A stretch of DNA of 5,706 nucleotides from Candidatus Omnitrophota bacterium (GTDB lineage Bacteria > Omnitrophota > Gorgyraeia > Duberdicusellales > 4484-171). Of the stretch, positions 1 through 5,706 are shown in pieces. The notes beneath the pieces are model-generated. The model worked only from the letters and a program-made list of their open reading frames with translations. It did not search any database and had not been told where the DNA came from. The position numbers were made by a program, and so were the translations under genes. Location of the stretch: NCBI GenBank assembly GCA_030631705.1, contig DAOVKQ010000052.1:1-5706 (forward strand). The letters are read 5' to 3'. The stretch's first letter is position 1. Every line of letters starts with the position of its first letter.

Positions 1-11
1 AACAAACAGAT

Positions 12-584
12 TTAAAGGCTTTTAATCTCATCAAAAACTTTGCGGGCAATAGCATCATAATCGGCTCCTTCCTCAAACCTGCCCATTCTCTTGAATACAA
101 CCTTAACCGGACAACGCTTAAAGAACTTTGCTCCTTTAGGCAACACCTTATCTGTATTAGTTATTTTCGCGATAACCACCGGAACAGACGTTTTCTTAAC
201 CAGAAAACCTACACCGCTAAAAATTTCATCATTGGCTGACCCCCGTGTACCTTGGGGAAAAATCAGTATAGGCTTATTTTGTTTTAACATTTTTATAACC
301 AATCTTATGGCAGAAATATCAGTCTTGTTCCGGTTTAAAGGTACAGCTCCTAAAGTTTTTATAATAAAAGCAAAAAATTTGTTTTTAAACAGTTCTTCTT
401 TAGCAAGGAAGTTCAACCGCCTGGGACAAGCAACAGCTAAAACAGGAGGATCTATATTGCTTAGGTGATTGGAAGCAAGGATAAACGGACCCTTCGAAGG
501 AAAAGCGCCTTTTCCTTTTGTCTTTACTCCGAAAAAAACATTAAAAATTACTAATATTATAGTGCGCGTAATCCAGTAAAGCAT
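12..584 (-). CDS. plsC: PlsC-type 1-acyl-glycerol-3-phosphate acyltransferase
   Basis: Probable membrane-bound acyltransferase that adds the second acyl chain to lysophosphatidic acid, giving phosphatidic acid for phospholipid synthesis. The 190 residues match the short bacterial members of the family. A hydrophobic N-terminal stretch at about residues 4-20 could anchor it to the inner face of the membrane. Block I is NHLSNIDPP (39-47), with the catalytic H40 and D45 in the HX4D pattern. Block II is GAVPLNR (79-85). Block III is FPQGTRG (109-115), in which the usual Glu of EGTR is Gln111. Block IV is around VPVVIAKI (134-141). The ATG lies 6 nt after the TGA of the upstream mutase gene and has no clear Shine-Dalgarno sequence, which suggests translational coupling. 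The stop is TAA. The family is secure; the exact acyl acceptor is inferred, because related proteins acylate other lysolipids. Confidence 0.9.
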   Translation of the reverse strand: MLYWITRTIILVIFNVFFGVKTKGKGAFPSKGPFILASNHLSNIDPPVLAVACPRRLNFLAKEELFKNKFFAFIIKTLGAVPLNRNKTDISAIRLVIKMLKQNKPILIFPQGTRGSANDEIFSGVGFLVKKTSVPVVIAKITNTDKVLPKGAKFFKRCPVKVVFKRMGRFEEGADYDAIARKVFDEIKSL

Positions 585-590
585 ATAAAC

Positions 591-1985
591 TCATAATTCT
601 TTAATCATTCTCTTTCCTATATTAATCAAGGTCATTGCCCCTTTCTTTGATTTTGCCTCCGCATATACCCTGACTATAGGCTCTGTCCCCGATTTCCTGA
701 ACATAAGCCAATTATCTTTGGTAACAACTTTGATACCATCGCTTGTATTTACTCTTTGAACTTTTTTACCTAAAAGTTCTTGGGGAAGCTTAAGCGAAGA
801 AAGTGATTTCCTAACGCTGGTAATTAAGAAATACGTTCTTGCATAATACCATTTACCGTATTTCTTCCATAAATCGTTTAACAGCTGGTCAAAGTTCTTC
901 TTTTCCCAGGCAATCATCTCTAAAAGCATAAGAAAAGAGGCTGTTCCGTCCCGCTCCGGTATGTAGTCTTTAAATCCTATTCCTCCGGCCTCTTCTCCCC
1001 CTATAGAAATCAATTTCTGTTTAAACAAACCGGAAATATATTTAAAACCCACGGGAGTTTCATAGCAGGGAATCCCCAAAGAAAAAGCAACATCATCAAT
1101 CAAATTACTACCCACAACTGTCTTGGCTATGCCTCCCGTTTCTTTTCTGTTTTTAACCATATGTATGGCTAAAAGCGGAAGCAATACCTGAGCATTAATA
1201 AATTCTCCGTTTTTATTCACAGCGGCAATTCTATCCGCATCACCGTCTAAGACAATCCCTAAGTCATAACCGTCTTTTTTTACCTTTTTAATAATTTCTT
1301 TTAGATTATCTTCAATGGGCTCAGGATTGGTGCCCCCAAAAGAAGGATTAAATTCATTATGAAGATAATCTATTTCTACGGTGGAAGAATTTATTATATC
1401 TTGCGCAAAACTACCCCCCACTCCGTACATATTATCGACTAAAATCTTTAGTTTTAATCTCTTTATTTTCGATAAATTCACAAATCTCTTCAGAAAATTA
1501 GTGTACTCACCGGTTACTTCTTTTACCTTAACACGTCCGCTGCGTATACTATCCTGAAAATCAATTAGCTTTGGTTTTCTTTTATAAAACAGACTTTCTA
1601 CCTTATTGGTAAGAGCCTTATCGGCCGCTCCCCCGTCTCTGGTTTTAATTTTTAATCCGTTGAATTTAGCGGGATTATGTGAAGCAGTAATCATAACCCC
1701 TAAATCATAGCCGTTATAAAGTGCCTCAAAACTCACCACCGGAGTAGGCACTGCCGAAGAAGAAAGAACTATTCTTATACCGTTAGCAGACAATACGCGG
1801 CTAACTTCCATGGCAAACTCTTTTGACAGAAACCTACGGTCATAGCCGACTATAACACGCTTGGTTTTTTTGGGTTGTTTTTTTAAATAATCGGCGATCG
1901 CCTGAGAAACAATCCTTACATTCTCAAAAGTGAAATCATCGCCGATTACTGCCCGCCAGCCGTCTGTTCCAAATTTAATCATCAT
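591..1985 (-). CDS. phosphoglucomutase/phosphomannomutase (alpha-D-phosphohexomutase family)
   Basis: Cytoplasmic enzyme that interconverts hexose 1-phosphate and 6-phosphate through a phosphoserine, feeding nucleotide-sugar, cell-wall glycan or glycogen synthesis. At 464 residues it is full length for the four-domain family. The N-terminus has the FGTDGWR signature (5-11). The catalytic loop is TASHNP (100-105) with phospho-acceptor Ser102. The Mg2+ site is DGDADR (247-252). The sugar-specificity loop is GGEEAGG (329-335), with Ala where many members have Ser (GEESG or GEMSG). The phosphate-binding loop is RKSGTEP (430-436). Glucose or mannose preference cannot be read safely from this, so I give no symbol. 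Two ATGs stand side by side at 1985 and 1982. The SD-like GAGGAG at 1988-1993 is only 2 nt from the first but 5 nt from the second, so a 463-residue product starting at 1982 is plausible. It is probably co-expressed with plsC downstream. Confidence 0.93.
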   Translation of the reverse strand: MMIKFGTDGWRAVIGDDFTFENVRIVSQAIADYLKKQPKKTKRVIVGYDRRFLSKEFAMEVSRVLSANGIRIVLSSSAVPTPVVSFEALYNGYDLGVMITASHNPAKFNGLKIKTRDGGAADKALTNKVESLFYKRKPKLIDFQDSIRSGRVKVKEVTGEYTNFLKRFVNLSKIKRLKLKILVDNMYGVGGSFAQDIINSSTVEIDYLHNEFNPSFGGTNPEPIEDNLKEIIKKVKKDGYDLGIVLDGDADRIAAVNKNGEFINAQVLLPLLAIHMVKNRKETGGIAKTVVGSNLIDDVAFSLGIPCYETPVGFKYISGLFKQKLISIGGEEAGGIGFKDYIPERDGTASFLMLLEMIAWEKKNFDQLLNDLWKKYGKWYYARTYFLITSVRKSLSSLKLPQELLGKKVQRVNTSDGIKVVTKDNWLMFRKSGTEPIVRVYAEAKSKKGAMTLINIGKRMIKEL

Positions 1986-1987
1986 CT

Positions 1988-1993
1988 CTCCTC
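1988..1993 (-). promoter_or_regulatory. ribosome-binding site of the mutase gene
   Basis: The minus strand reads GAGGAG, followed by AG and then ATGATG. The spacing favours the second ATG (1982) as the true start. The site lies 5 nt downstream of the base of a strong GC-rich hairpin (1999-2026), so the hairpin borders the ribosome landing site without covering it. Confidence 0.7.
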
Positions 1994-1998
1994 AATAA

Positions 1999-2026
1999 CC
2001 CCGCATCCAGAAAACTGGGTGCGGGG
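1999..2026 (-). terminator. GC-rich hairpin between nadD and the mutase gene (weak terminator or mRNA-stability element)
   Basis: On the plus strand, CCCCGCATCCAG (1999-2010) pairs with CTGGGTGCGGGG (2015-2026) around an AAAA loop, giving 12 paired positions of which one is a T-G wobble (2006/2019). In the minus-strand transcript the loop is UUUU and that position becomes an A-C mismatch. The hairpin begins 10 nt after the nadD stop and is followed by TTATT rather than a run of T. It therefore lacks the U-tract of a classic intrinsic terminator. A partial terminator, a 3'-end protector for the upstream message, or a processing site are all possible. The stem is clear; its function is inferred. 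Confidence 0.55.
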
Positions 2027-2036
2027 GAATTAACCG

Positions 2037-2600
2037 CTAATCCATATAAAGATTATTTTTCTTTATGTAAGCGGCAACTTTCTCCGGAACAAAATATTTT
2101 ATCGATACGCCTTTCTTAATGAACTTTCTCACCAAAGATGAATTAATGCCGATATGAGACATGTCTATAGTGATAAAACCTTTCTTTTTTCTTAGCGGGA
2201 AATTCTCCCGCTTTACCACCACTACCTTGGCAAGCTTTGTGATTTTTGCGTAATCTTTCCAAGTATAGAAATCCTTGGCCAGGTCGGAACCTATAATAAG
2301 AAAAAAATCTCCATGTGGATACCTTTTTTTCAACTCTCTTAGGGTATCAATGGTATAGGATATTTTTCCCCGTTTTATTTCCCAGTCTAAAACTTCAAAG
2401 GCGGAATTACTCTTTACTGCCAGCCTGACCATGCGCAGACGGTACCGGGGAGCAATCAAATACGCATTCTTATGCGGAGGCTTATTCGCGGGCACAAAAA
2501 GAACCTTATGTAAGCCCAAAGACTCTTTTACTGTCTTGGCCAGAATAAGATGTCCTATATGCGGCGGGTTAAACGTACCACCCAGTATTCCTACCTTCAT
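2037..2600 (-). CDS. nadD: nicotinate-nucleotide adenylyltransferase
   Basis: Transfers AMP from ATP to nicotinate mononucleotide, making deamido-NAD+, the step shared by de novo and salvage NAD synthesis in the cytoplasm. The 187 residues are close to the usual length. The nucleotidyltransferase signature GGTFNPPHIGH (7-17) has the two HxGH histidines (H14 and H17), with Asn at a position that is often Asp. PANKPPHK (37-44) follows the first half of the fold, GSDL (104-107) is the mid-domain motif, and INSSLVRKF (152-160) is the C-terminal SSxxR ATP-binding motif. The ATG at 2600 is preceded by AAGGAAG on the minus strand (2612-2618) at a workable distance. The stop is TAG. The gene is separated from proA by a 191-bp gap filled with a heptad inverted repeat, so it may have its own promoter there, although I cannot point to one. 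Its place after proA is a conserved arrangement. Confidence 0.95.
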   Translation of the reverse strand: MKVGILGGTFNPPHIGHLILAKTVKESLGLHKVLFVPANKPPHKNAYLIAPRYRLRMVRLAVKSNSAFEVLDWEIKRGKISYTIDTLRELKKRYPHGDFFLIIGSDLAKDFYTWKDYAKITKLAKVVVVKRENFPLRKKKGFITIDMSHIGINSSLVRKFIKKGVSIKYFVPEKVAAYIKKNNLYMD

Positions 2601-2630
2601 ATTGATAAATACTTCCTTAATACTATTTTT

Positions 2631-2781
2631 AAACTCTAAATCTCAAACCCTAAACCCTAAATAAATCGAAAACCCAAAGCTACAAACCAAAAACGAATCC
2701 CGCTATCTAATTCCTGTCTTGGGTTTTGTATTTTATTCATTTTGAGTTTATTTAGGATTTAGAGTTTTGTGTTTAGGATTT
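2631..2781. repeat. inverted repeat built from in-phase 7-nt units (AAAYYCT / TTTAGGG type)
   Basis: This element fills most of the proA-nadD gap. The left arm (2631-2665) is exactly five 7-nt units: AAACTCT, AAATCTC, AAACCCT twice, then AAATAAA. The right arm (2747-2781) is five units in the opposite orientation: TTTATTT, AGGATTT, AGAGTTT, TGTGTTT and AGGATTT. Aligned unit by unit, the arms agree at 27 of 35 positions. A 12-nt exact inverted match joins 2631-2642 to 2756-2767, a 10-nt one joins 2656-2665 to 2747-2756, and a 9-nt one (AAAACCCAA) joins 2669-2677 to 2719-2727. The middle, about 2690-2717, is non-repetitive. No protein is encoded. It could be a dispersed intergenic or MITE-like element, or a large transcript hairpin. 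Confidence 0.75.
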
Positions 2782-2791
2782 TTATATTATA

Positions 2792-4042
2792 CTACGTCCG
2801 TATCTGTCCACTGCCCCGGGCAATCCACTTATACGTAGTCAGCTCCTCCAAACCCATCGGGCCGCGGGCATGCAGTTTGTCGGTTGAAATCCCTATCTCC
2901 GCGCCCAAACCAAATTGATATCCATCACTGAAGCGTGTAGATATATTCACAAAACAACAGGCAGAATCTACTCCTTTAACAAACCTATCGGCATTAGGAA
3001 TACTATTAGTAACTATGCTGTCAGTATGCCTTGAACCGTATAAATTAATATGCTTAATCGCGTCTTCTAAAGTACTGACTACTTTTAACGAAACAATTAG
3101 ATCGAGATACTCGGTGCCCCAATCTATCTTGGATGCTTTTTCAATTCCGCTAATAATTTTGCGCGTCTGTAGACAACCGCGCATCCGTACTCCAAAAGAA
3201 TCAAATTTTCTTTTTAACTGCGGCAAAAATTTGCCGGCAACGCCCTTGTGAACAAGAATAGTCTCAACAGAATTACAAACCGAAGGCCTCTGAACCTTTG
3301 CGTTGATGCATATATTCAAAGCTTTAGTTATATCGGCAGCCTTATCCACGAATATGTGACAAACTCCTTTATAATGCTTTATTACCGGAATACGCGAAGT
3401 CTCTACTACTTTTCGAATCAGCGACTCTCCGCCGCGGGGAATAACCAAATCAATATAACTATCCTCTCTCAGGAGTTCATCTACTGTTTTTCTGTTTGTT
3501 TTCTCAACCATAAAGAAAACAGGAAATTTTATCCCGCTTTTTTTCAGCGCCTGCCGGAGAACCCTACTAATTGCCTTATTCGAGTTTATTGCAATAGTCC
3601 CGCCTCTTAATATACCGACATTAGAGGTCTTAAACAATAACCCCACACAATCGCTGGTTACATTGGGCCTTGCTTCATAAACAATAAAAACAACCCCTAT
3701 AGGAACTCTTACTTTTTCCAGTTTAATACCATTAGGCCTTTTACTGGCTGTTATTCTACTGCCTATCGGATCAGGCAGGCAAGCCACTTCTTTTAAAGAA
3801 ATGCTCATTTCTTTCAATCTTTTGTCGCTAAGCTCCAGTCTATCGATAAAACTCTGCTTTAACTTAAGCTTTTTCGCCGCGGCAATATCCTTTTTATTTT
3901 CTTTTAAGATAAACCCGCGCTTCTTAATTAAAGCTTCCGCCATATATTTAAGGGCTTTATTCTTTTGTTTTGTGGTTAAACCGGTCATTAAGAATGAAGA
4001 CTCTTTTGCCTGCCTTAAAAGATTGTTTACATACATGCTCAT
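2792..4042 (-). CDS. proA: gamma-glutamyl phosphate reductase
   Basis: NADPH-dependent cytoplasmic enzyme that reduces gamma-glutamyl phosphate to glutamate semialdehyde, the second step of proline synthesis. It belongs to the aldehyde dehydrogenase superfamily, and 416 residues is the standard length. The cofactor-side motif GGTIAINSNKAI (147-158) is followed by RGGESLIRKV (203-212) and the HYKGVCHIFVD block (223-233). The catalytic cysteine is Cys256 in QRPSVCNSVET. The C-terminal signature from about residue 366 (NISTRFSDG, FGLGAEIGIS, HARGPMGLEEL) is almost textbook. The minus-strand SD AAGGT (4047-4051) fits the ATG at 4042 best; a second in-frame ATG at 4036 is further away. The gene starts 36 nt after proB ends and surely shares its transcript, which fits channelling of the unstable ProB product. 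The stop is TAG. Nothing looks broken. Confidence 0.97.
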   Translation of the reverse strand: MSMYVNNLLRQAKESSFLMTGLTTKQKNKALKYMAEALIKKRGFILKENKKDIAAAKKLKLKQSFIDRLELSDKRLKEMSISLKEVACLPDPIGSRITASKRPNGIKLEKVRVPIGVVFIVYEARPNVTSDCVGLLFKTSNVGILRGGTIAINSNKAISRVLRQALKKSGIKFPVFFMVEKTNRKTVDELLREDSYIDLVIPRGGESLIRKVVETSRIPVIKHYKGVCHIFVDKAADITKALNICINAKVQRPSVCNSVETILVHKGVAGKFLPQLKRKFDSFGVRMRGCLQTRKIISGIEKASKIDWGTEYLDLIVSLKVVSTLEDAIKHINLYGSRHTDSIVTNSIPNADRFVKGVDSACCFVNISTRFSDGYQFGLGAEIGISTDKLHARGPMGLEELTTYKWIARGSGQIRT

Positions 4043-4078
4043 GTTTACCTTATTAGCTTATAATATTTACTTAAACAA

Positions 4079-5128
4079 TCAACTCGGAGATGACTTAACA
4101 AAATCATCTCTATGCACTACTTCTTTTTCAAATTTCTTTTGTTTTTTCCCTTTTAGCTCCTCAAAAGAATAGTTTACTAAACCAGATCCTAAAATTATTC
4201 CCTCTGTATCCGATATCAGCACTGCATCGCTTTTTTTAAACGAGCCTTCCACCTTAACTATGCCTACCCCCAACAGACTCCTGCCTCTATTCATCAGGGC
4301 ATCTTTAGCTCCTTGATCTATAAAAATAGTTCCTTTCGGTTTTTTACAAAAAGCAATCCACCTTTTTCTTGCCTTATCCCTGATTCCTGAGGGTAAAAAT
4401 AATGTCCCTATTCTTTCCCCCTGTAGAATACGGTAAATAACTTCTTTGTTGCGTCCATAGGCAATTATTGTTTTTATGCCCGAAGAAACTGCTACTTTTG
4501 CCGCCTGAAGCTTGGTAAGCATCCCCCCGGTAGTATGAGTTTTATCTTCTTCCCGGGCTAAAGATAATATATCCGAATCTATCCGGGAGACTTCTCTGAC
4601 TAATTTTTCCTCCTTAAGCAAACCCTCAACATCAGAAAGCACAATTAGCTGTTCGGCGCCGGTCAAATCGGCTACCAGCGCAGAAAGGTGATCATTGTCA
4701 CCAAAACGAATCTCTTCATAAGACACTACGTCATTCTCGTTAATTACCGGTATAATATCGATCGATAACAGTTTGTCAATTGTCTTACGAATATTTATGA
4801 ACCGCTTGCGGGAATCAAAATCATCCCAGGTCAGCAGTATTTGAGCGCACCTGCGTTTGTATTTTTTAAACTTATCGTTAAAGACATCCATTAAAGCAAT
4901 CTGCCCGAAAGAAGAAATAGCCATAAGGTAATGAATATCGTTAGGCTTTCTTTTATGCCCTAACGCATTCAGTCCGCAGGCAATTGCCCCTGAACTTACC
5001 AAGATGATCTTAAAACCTTTTTTTTCTACCCGAAGGACATCTTTTACAATCGCATTAATTAAAGAAGAGTCCAGGCTGCCTCCGGGAGCAATAATACTGC
5101 TTCCGATTTTAACAACTATTTTTTTCAT
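4079..5128 (-). CDS. proB: glutamate 5-kinase with C-terminal PUA domain
   Basis: Phosphorylates glutamate with ATP to gamma-glutamyl phosphate, the committed and usually proline-inhibited step of proline synthesis. The amino acid kinase domain (about 1-250) shows VVKIGSS (5-11) with Lys7, VSSGAIACG (44-52), PVINENDVV (127-135), FGDNDHLSALVA (142-153), LSDVEGLL (164-171) and TTGGMLTKLQAAK (199-211). A PUA domain follows (about 255-345) with RKRWIA, GVGIVKVEGSF, GLVNYS and a terminal HRDDF. The total of 349 residues is slightly short but complete for the two-domain form. A good minus-strand SD, AGAGAGG (5136-5142), lies 7 nt before the ATG. The stop is TGA. The gene sits 80 nt after the obg stop and 36 nt before proA. 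Feedback inhibition is known for the family, and the PUA domain is often linked to regulation; neither can be shown from this sequence. Confidence 0.97.
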   Translation of the reverse strand: MKKIVVKIGSSIIAPGGSLDSSLINAIVKDVLRVEKKGFKIILVSSGAIACGLNALGHKRKPNDIHYLMAISSFGQIALMDVFNDKFKKYKRRCAQILLTWDDFDSRKRFINIRKTIDKLLSIDIIPVINENDVVSYEEIRFGDNDHLSALVADLTGAEQLIVLSDVEGLLKEEKLVREVSRIDSDILSLAREEDKTHTTGGMLTKLQAAKVAVSSGIKTIIAYGRNKEVIYRILQGERIGTLFLPSGIRDKARKRWIAFCKKPKGTIFIDQGAKDALMNRGRSLLGVGIVKVEGSFKKSDAVLISDTEGIILGSGLVNYSFEELKGKKQKKFEKEVVHRDDFVKSSPS

Positions 5129-5155
5129 TACTATGCCTCTCTGCGTTCGGCAATT

Positions 5156-5197
5156 GATTACACAGATTTTAGAATAGATTACACCGATTCTAATTAT
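5156..5197. repeat. 21-nt tandem duplication (GATTACAC type) with a small hairpin
   Basis: Two adjacent 21-nt copies (5156-5176 and 5177-5197) both begin GATTACAC followed by one variable base and GATT. They agree at 14 of the first 16 positions and then diverge. Within the pair, TTAGAAT (5169-5175) is the inverted complement of ATTCTAA (5187-5193), giving a 7-bp AT-rich stem with an 11-nt loop. The element lies between the obg stop and the proB ribosome-binding site. It has no U-tract, and I assign no function. Confidence 0.5.
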
Positions 5198-5208
5198 CTC
5201 GCTATTTG

Positions 5209-5706
5209 CTACTTTTTAAAGAGTTCTTTTGCAATCTTCTCCTTAAGTTTATCTATATTGCGACCGGTTTCTACCGATATAGGCATAAAACTACTGTTGA
5301 TTTCTCCATCTATTTTATCAGCTTTGGTCAATAAATAGAAAATTTTTTTATCCTTTAAAAAAGTTTTATTAAATATCTCTATCTGGCCCTTAAGCTCCTC
5401 TGTCTCCTCTTTTAATCCTTCGGGATTAGCGCTAAGTAGAAAAATTATCCTCGTCCTTAAAAGATGCTTTAAGAAATCGTTACCAAGGCCCTTGCCTCTA
5501 TCGGAATTTCTGGCTAATGCCGGAAAATCCAGAACAGAAAACCTCCTGAATTCATGTTCAAAGAAAGACCGGATACAGGAAGTAGTCGTAAAAGGATATT
5601 CGGCAACTTTATATTGTTTACCGGTCAATAAATTAAAAAGTGAAGTTTTTCCTGAATTAGGAAAACCCAGGATAGCAACGTCATTAGGAATCCTATAATC
5701 CAAAAT
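5209..5706 (-). CDS. obg: Obg-family GTPase, C-terminal part containing the G domain (truncated by the window)
   Basis: Partial gene: the reading frame is open to the window edge (Ile-Leu-Asp-Tyr), so the TTG at 5703 is very likely an internal Leu and not the start. The missing upstream part should encode the glycine-rich Obg fold. Numbering from that Leu, the visible 164 residues form a GTPase domain. G1 is GFPNSGKT (13-20). The switch I region is YPFTTTSC (36-43). G3 is DFPAL (59-63), where DxxG would require Gly at Ala62. The Obg-typical DRGKGLGNDFLKHLLRTR segment is at 68-85. G4 is TKAD (126-129) instead of NKxD, and a G5-like ISVETG is at 142-147. The protein ends soon after the G domain with no OCT domain. 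Obg proteins act in late 50S ribosome assembly and stress control. The position directly before proB-proA-nadD strongly supports the call. A divergent relative in the obg position is the alternative. Confidence 0.85.
   Translation of the reverse strand: MLDYRIPNDVAILGFPNSGKTSLFNLLTGKQYKVAEYPFTTTSCIRSFFEHEFRRFSVLDFPALARNSDRGKGLGNDFLKHLLRTRIIFLLSANPEGLKEETEELKGQIEIFNKTFLKDKKIFYLLTKADKIDGEINSSFMPISVETGRNIDKLKEKIAKELFKK

Noticed and set aside
91..468. Plus-strand open frame of 125 codons opposite plsC
   Set aside because: It lies wholly antisense to a gene with clear acyltransferase motifs, has no recognisable domain and no convincing ribosome-binding site. The same applies to the plus-strand frames at 3015-3251, 3248-3610 and 3801-4172 (opposite proA/proB) and 5492-5698 (opposite obg).
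2568..2570. Asn in the nadD GGTFNPPHIGH motif as a damaged active site
   Set aside because: Asn at this position is common in bacterial NadD proteins as far as I recall, and both HxGH histidines and the SSxxR motif are present.
2645..2658. AAACCCT repeats as a telomere or as contaminating eukaryotic DNA
   Set aside because: Only two perfect copies occur, embedded in degenerate heptads between two intact bacterial genes, with an inverted partner arm. A telomeric array would be long, uniform and terminal.
2431..2664. Plus-strand open frame running from inside nadD into the heptad repeat
   Set aside because: It is antisense to the conserved N-terminal half of nadD, and its tail simply translates the repeat. 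It has no family features.
2631..2781. The heptad region as a CRISPR array
   Set aside because: Units are 7 nt without spacers and the arms are inverted, not direct repeats of 23-40 nt separated by unique spacers. No cas gene is present.
2786..2791. Perfect TATAAT on the minus strand directly after the proA stop, as a promoter for nadD
   Set aside because: The only -35-like hexamer upstream (TGGACA, minus strand of 2805-2810) leaves a 13-nt spacer, too short for a sigma-70 promoter. AT-rich flanks make a chance TATAAT likely.
5701..5703. TTG at 5703 as the true start of a small stand-alone GTPase
   Set aside because: The frame stays open to the window edge, the position corresponds to the Obg-fold to G-domain junction, and the obg-proB-proA-nadD order predicts a full-length obg extending upstream. 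No ribosome-binding site is visible in the three remaining bases.

Overview
The window is a compact, single-direction block of bacterial housekeeping genes. All six genes lie on the minus strand and are read from high to low coordinates. In transcription order they are: the C-terminal part of an Obg-type GTPase (5706-5209, cut by the window edge), proB (5128-4079), proA (4042-2792), nadD (2600-2037), a phosphoglucomutase/phosphomannomutase (1985-591) and a PlsC-type acyltransferase (584-12). Coding density is high. The only sizeable gaps are 191 bp between proA and nadD, 80 bp between obg and proB, and 51 bp between nadD and the mutase. No gap exceeds 300 bp. I see no tRNA, rRNA, CRISPR array, transposase, phage gene or toxin-antitoxin pair.

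The order obg-proB-proA-nadD is a widely conserved bacterial neighbourhood, and each protein carries its family motifs. ProB makes gamma-glutamyl phosphate and ProA reduces it, the first two steps of proline synthesis. NadD makes deamido-NAD for NAD(P) supply, and ProA uses NADPH. The mutase interconverts hexose 1- and 6-phosphates for nucleotide sugars or storage glycan, and PlsC makes phosphatidic acid. The last two genes occupy the place where rsfS often follows nadD. They are 6 nt apart and probably translationally coupled.

The DNA is AT-rich with many A/T-ending codons and lysine- and isoleucine-rich proteins. Gene content and style fit an uncultivated, AT-leaning bacterium, and the set resembles what I recall from Omnitrophota-like genomes. 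That placement is an impression, not a result.

The core genes are ordinary and I do not see a new enzymatic system. The unexplained structure is in the gaps. The proA-nadD gap holds an inverted pair of arms, each built of five in-phase 7-nt units of the AAAYYCT/TTTAGGG type. The nadD-mutase gap holds a strong GC-rich 12-bp hairpin placed just before the mutase ribosome-binding site. The obg-proB gap holds a 21-nt tandem duplication starting GATTACAC. At protein level, the Obg GTPase has non-consensus G3 and G4 motifs, and PlsC has Gln in place of the usual Glu in its EGTR motif.
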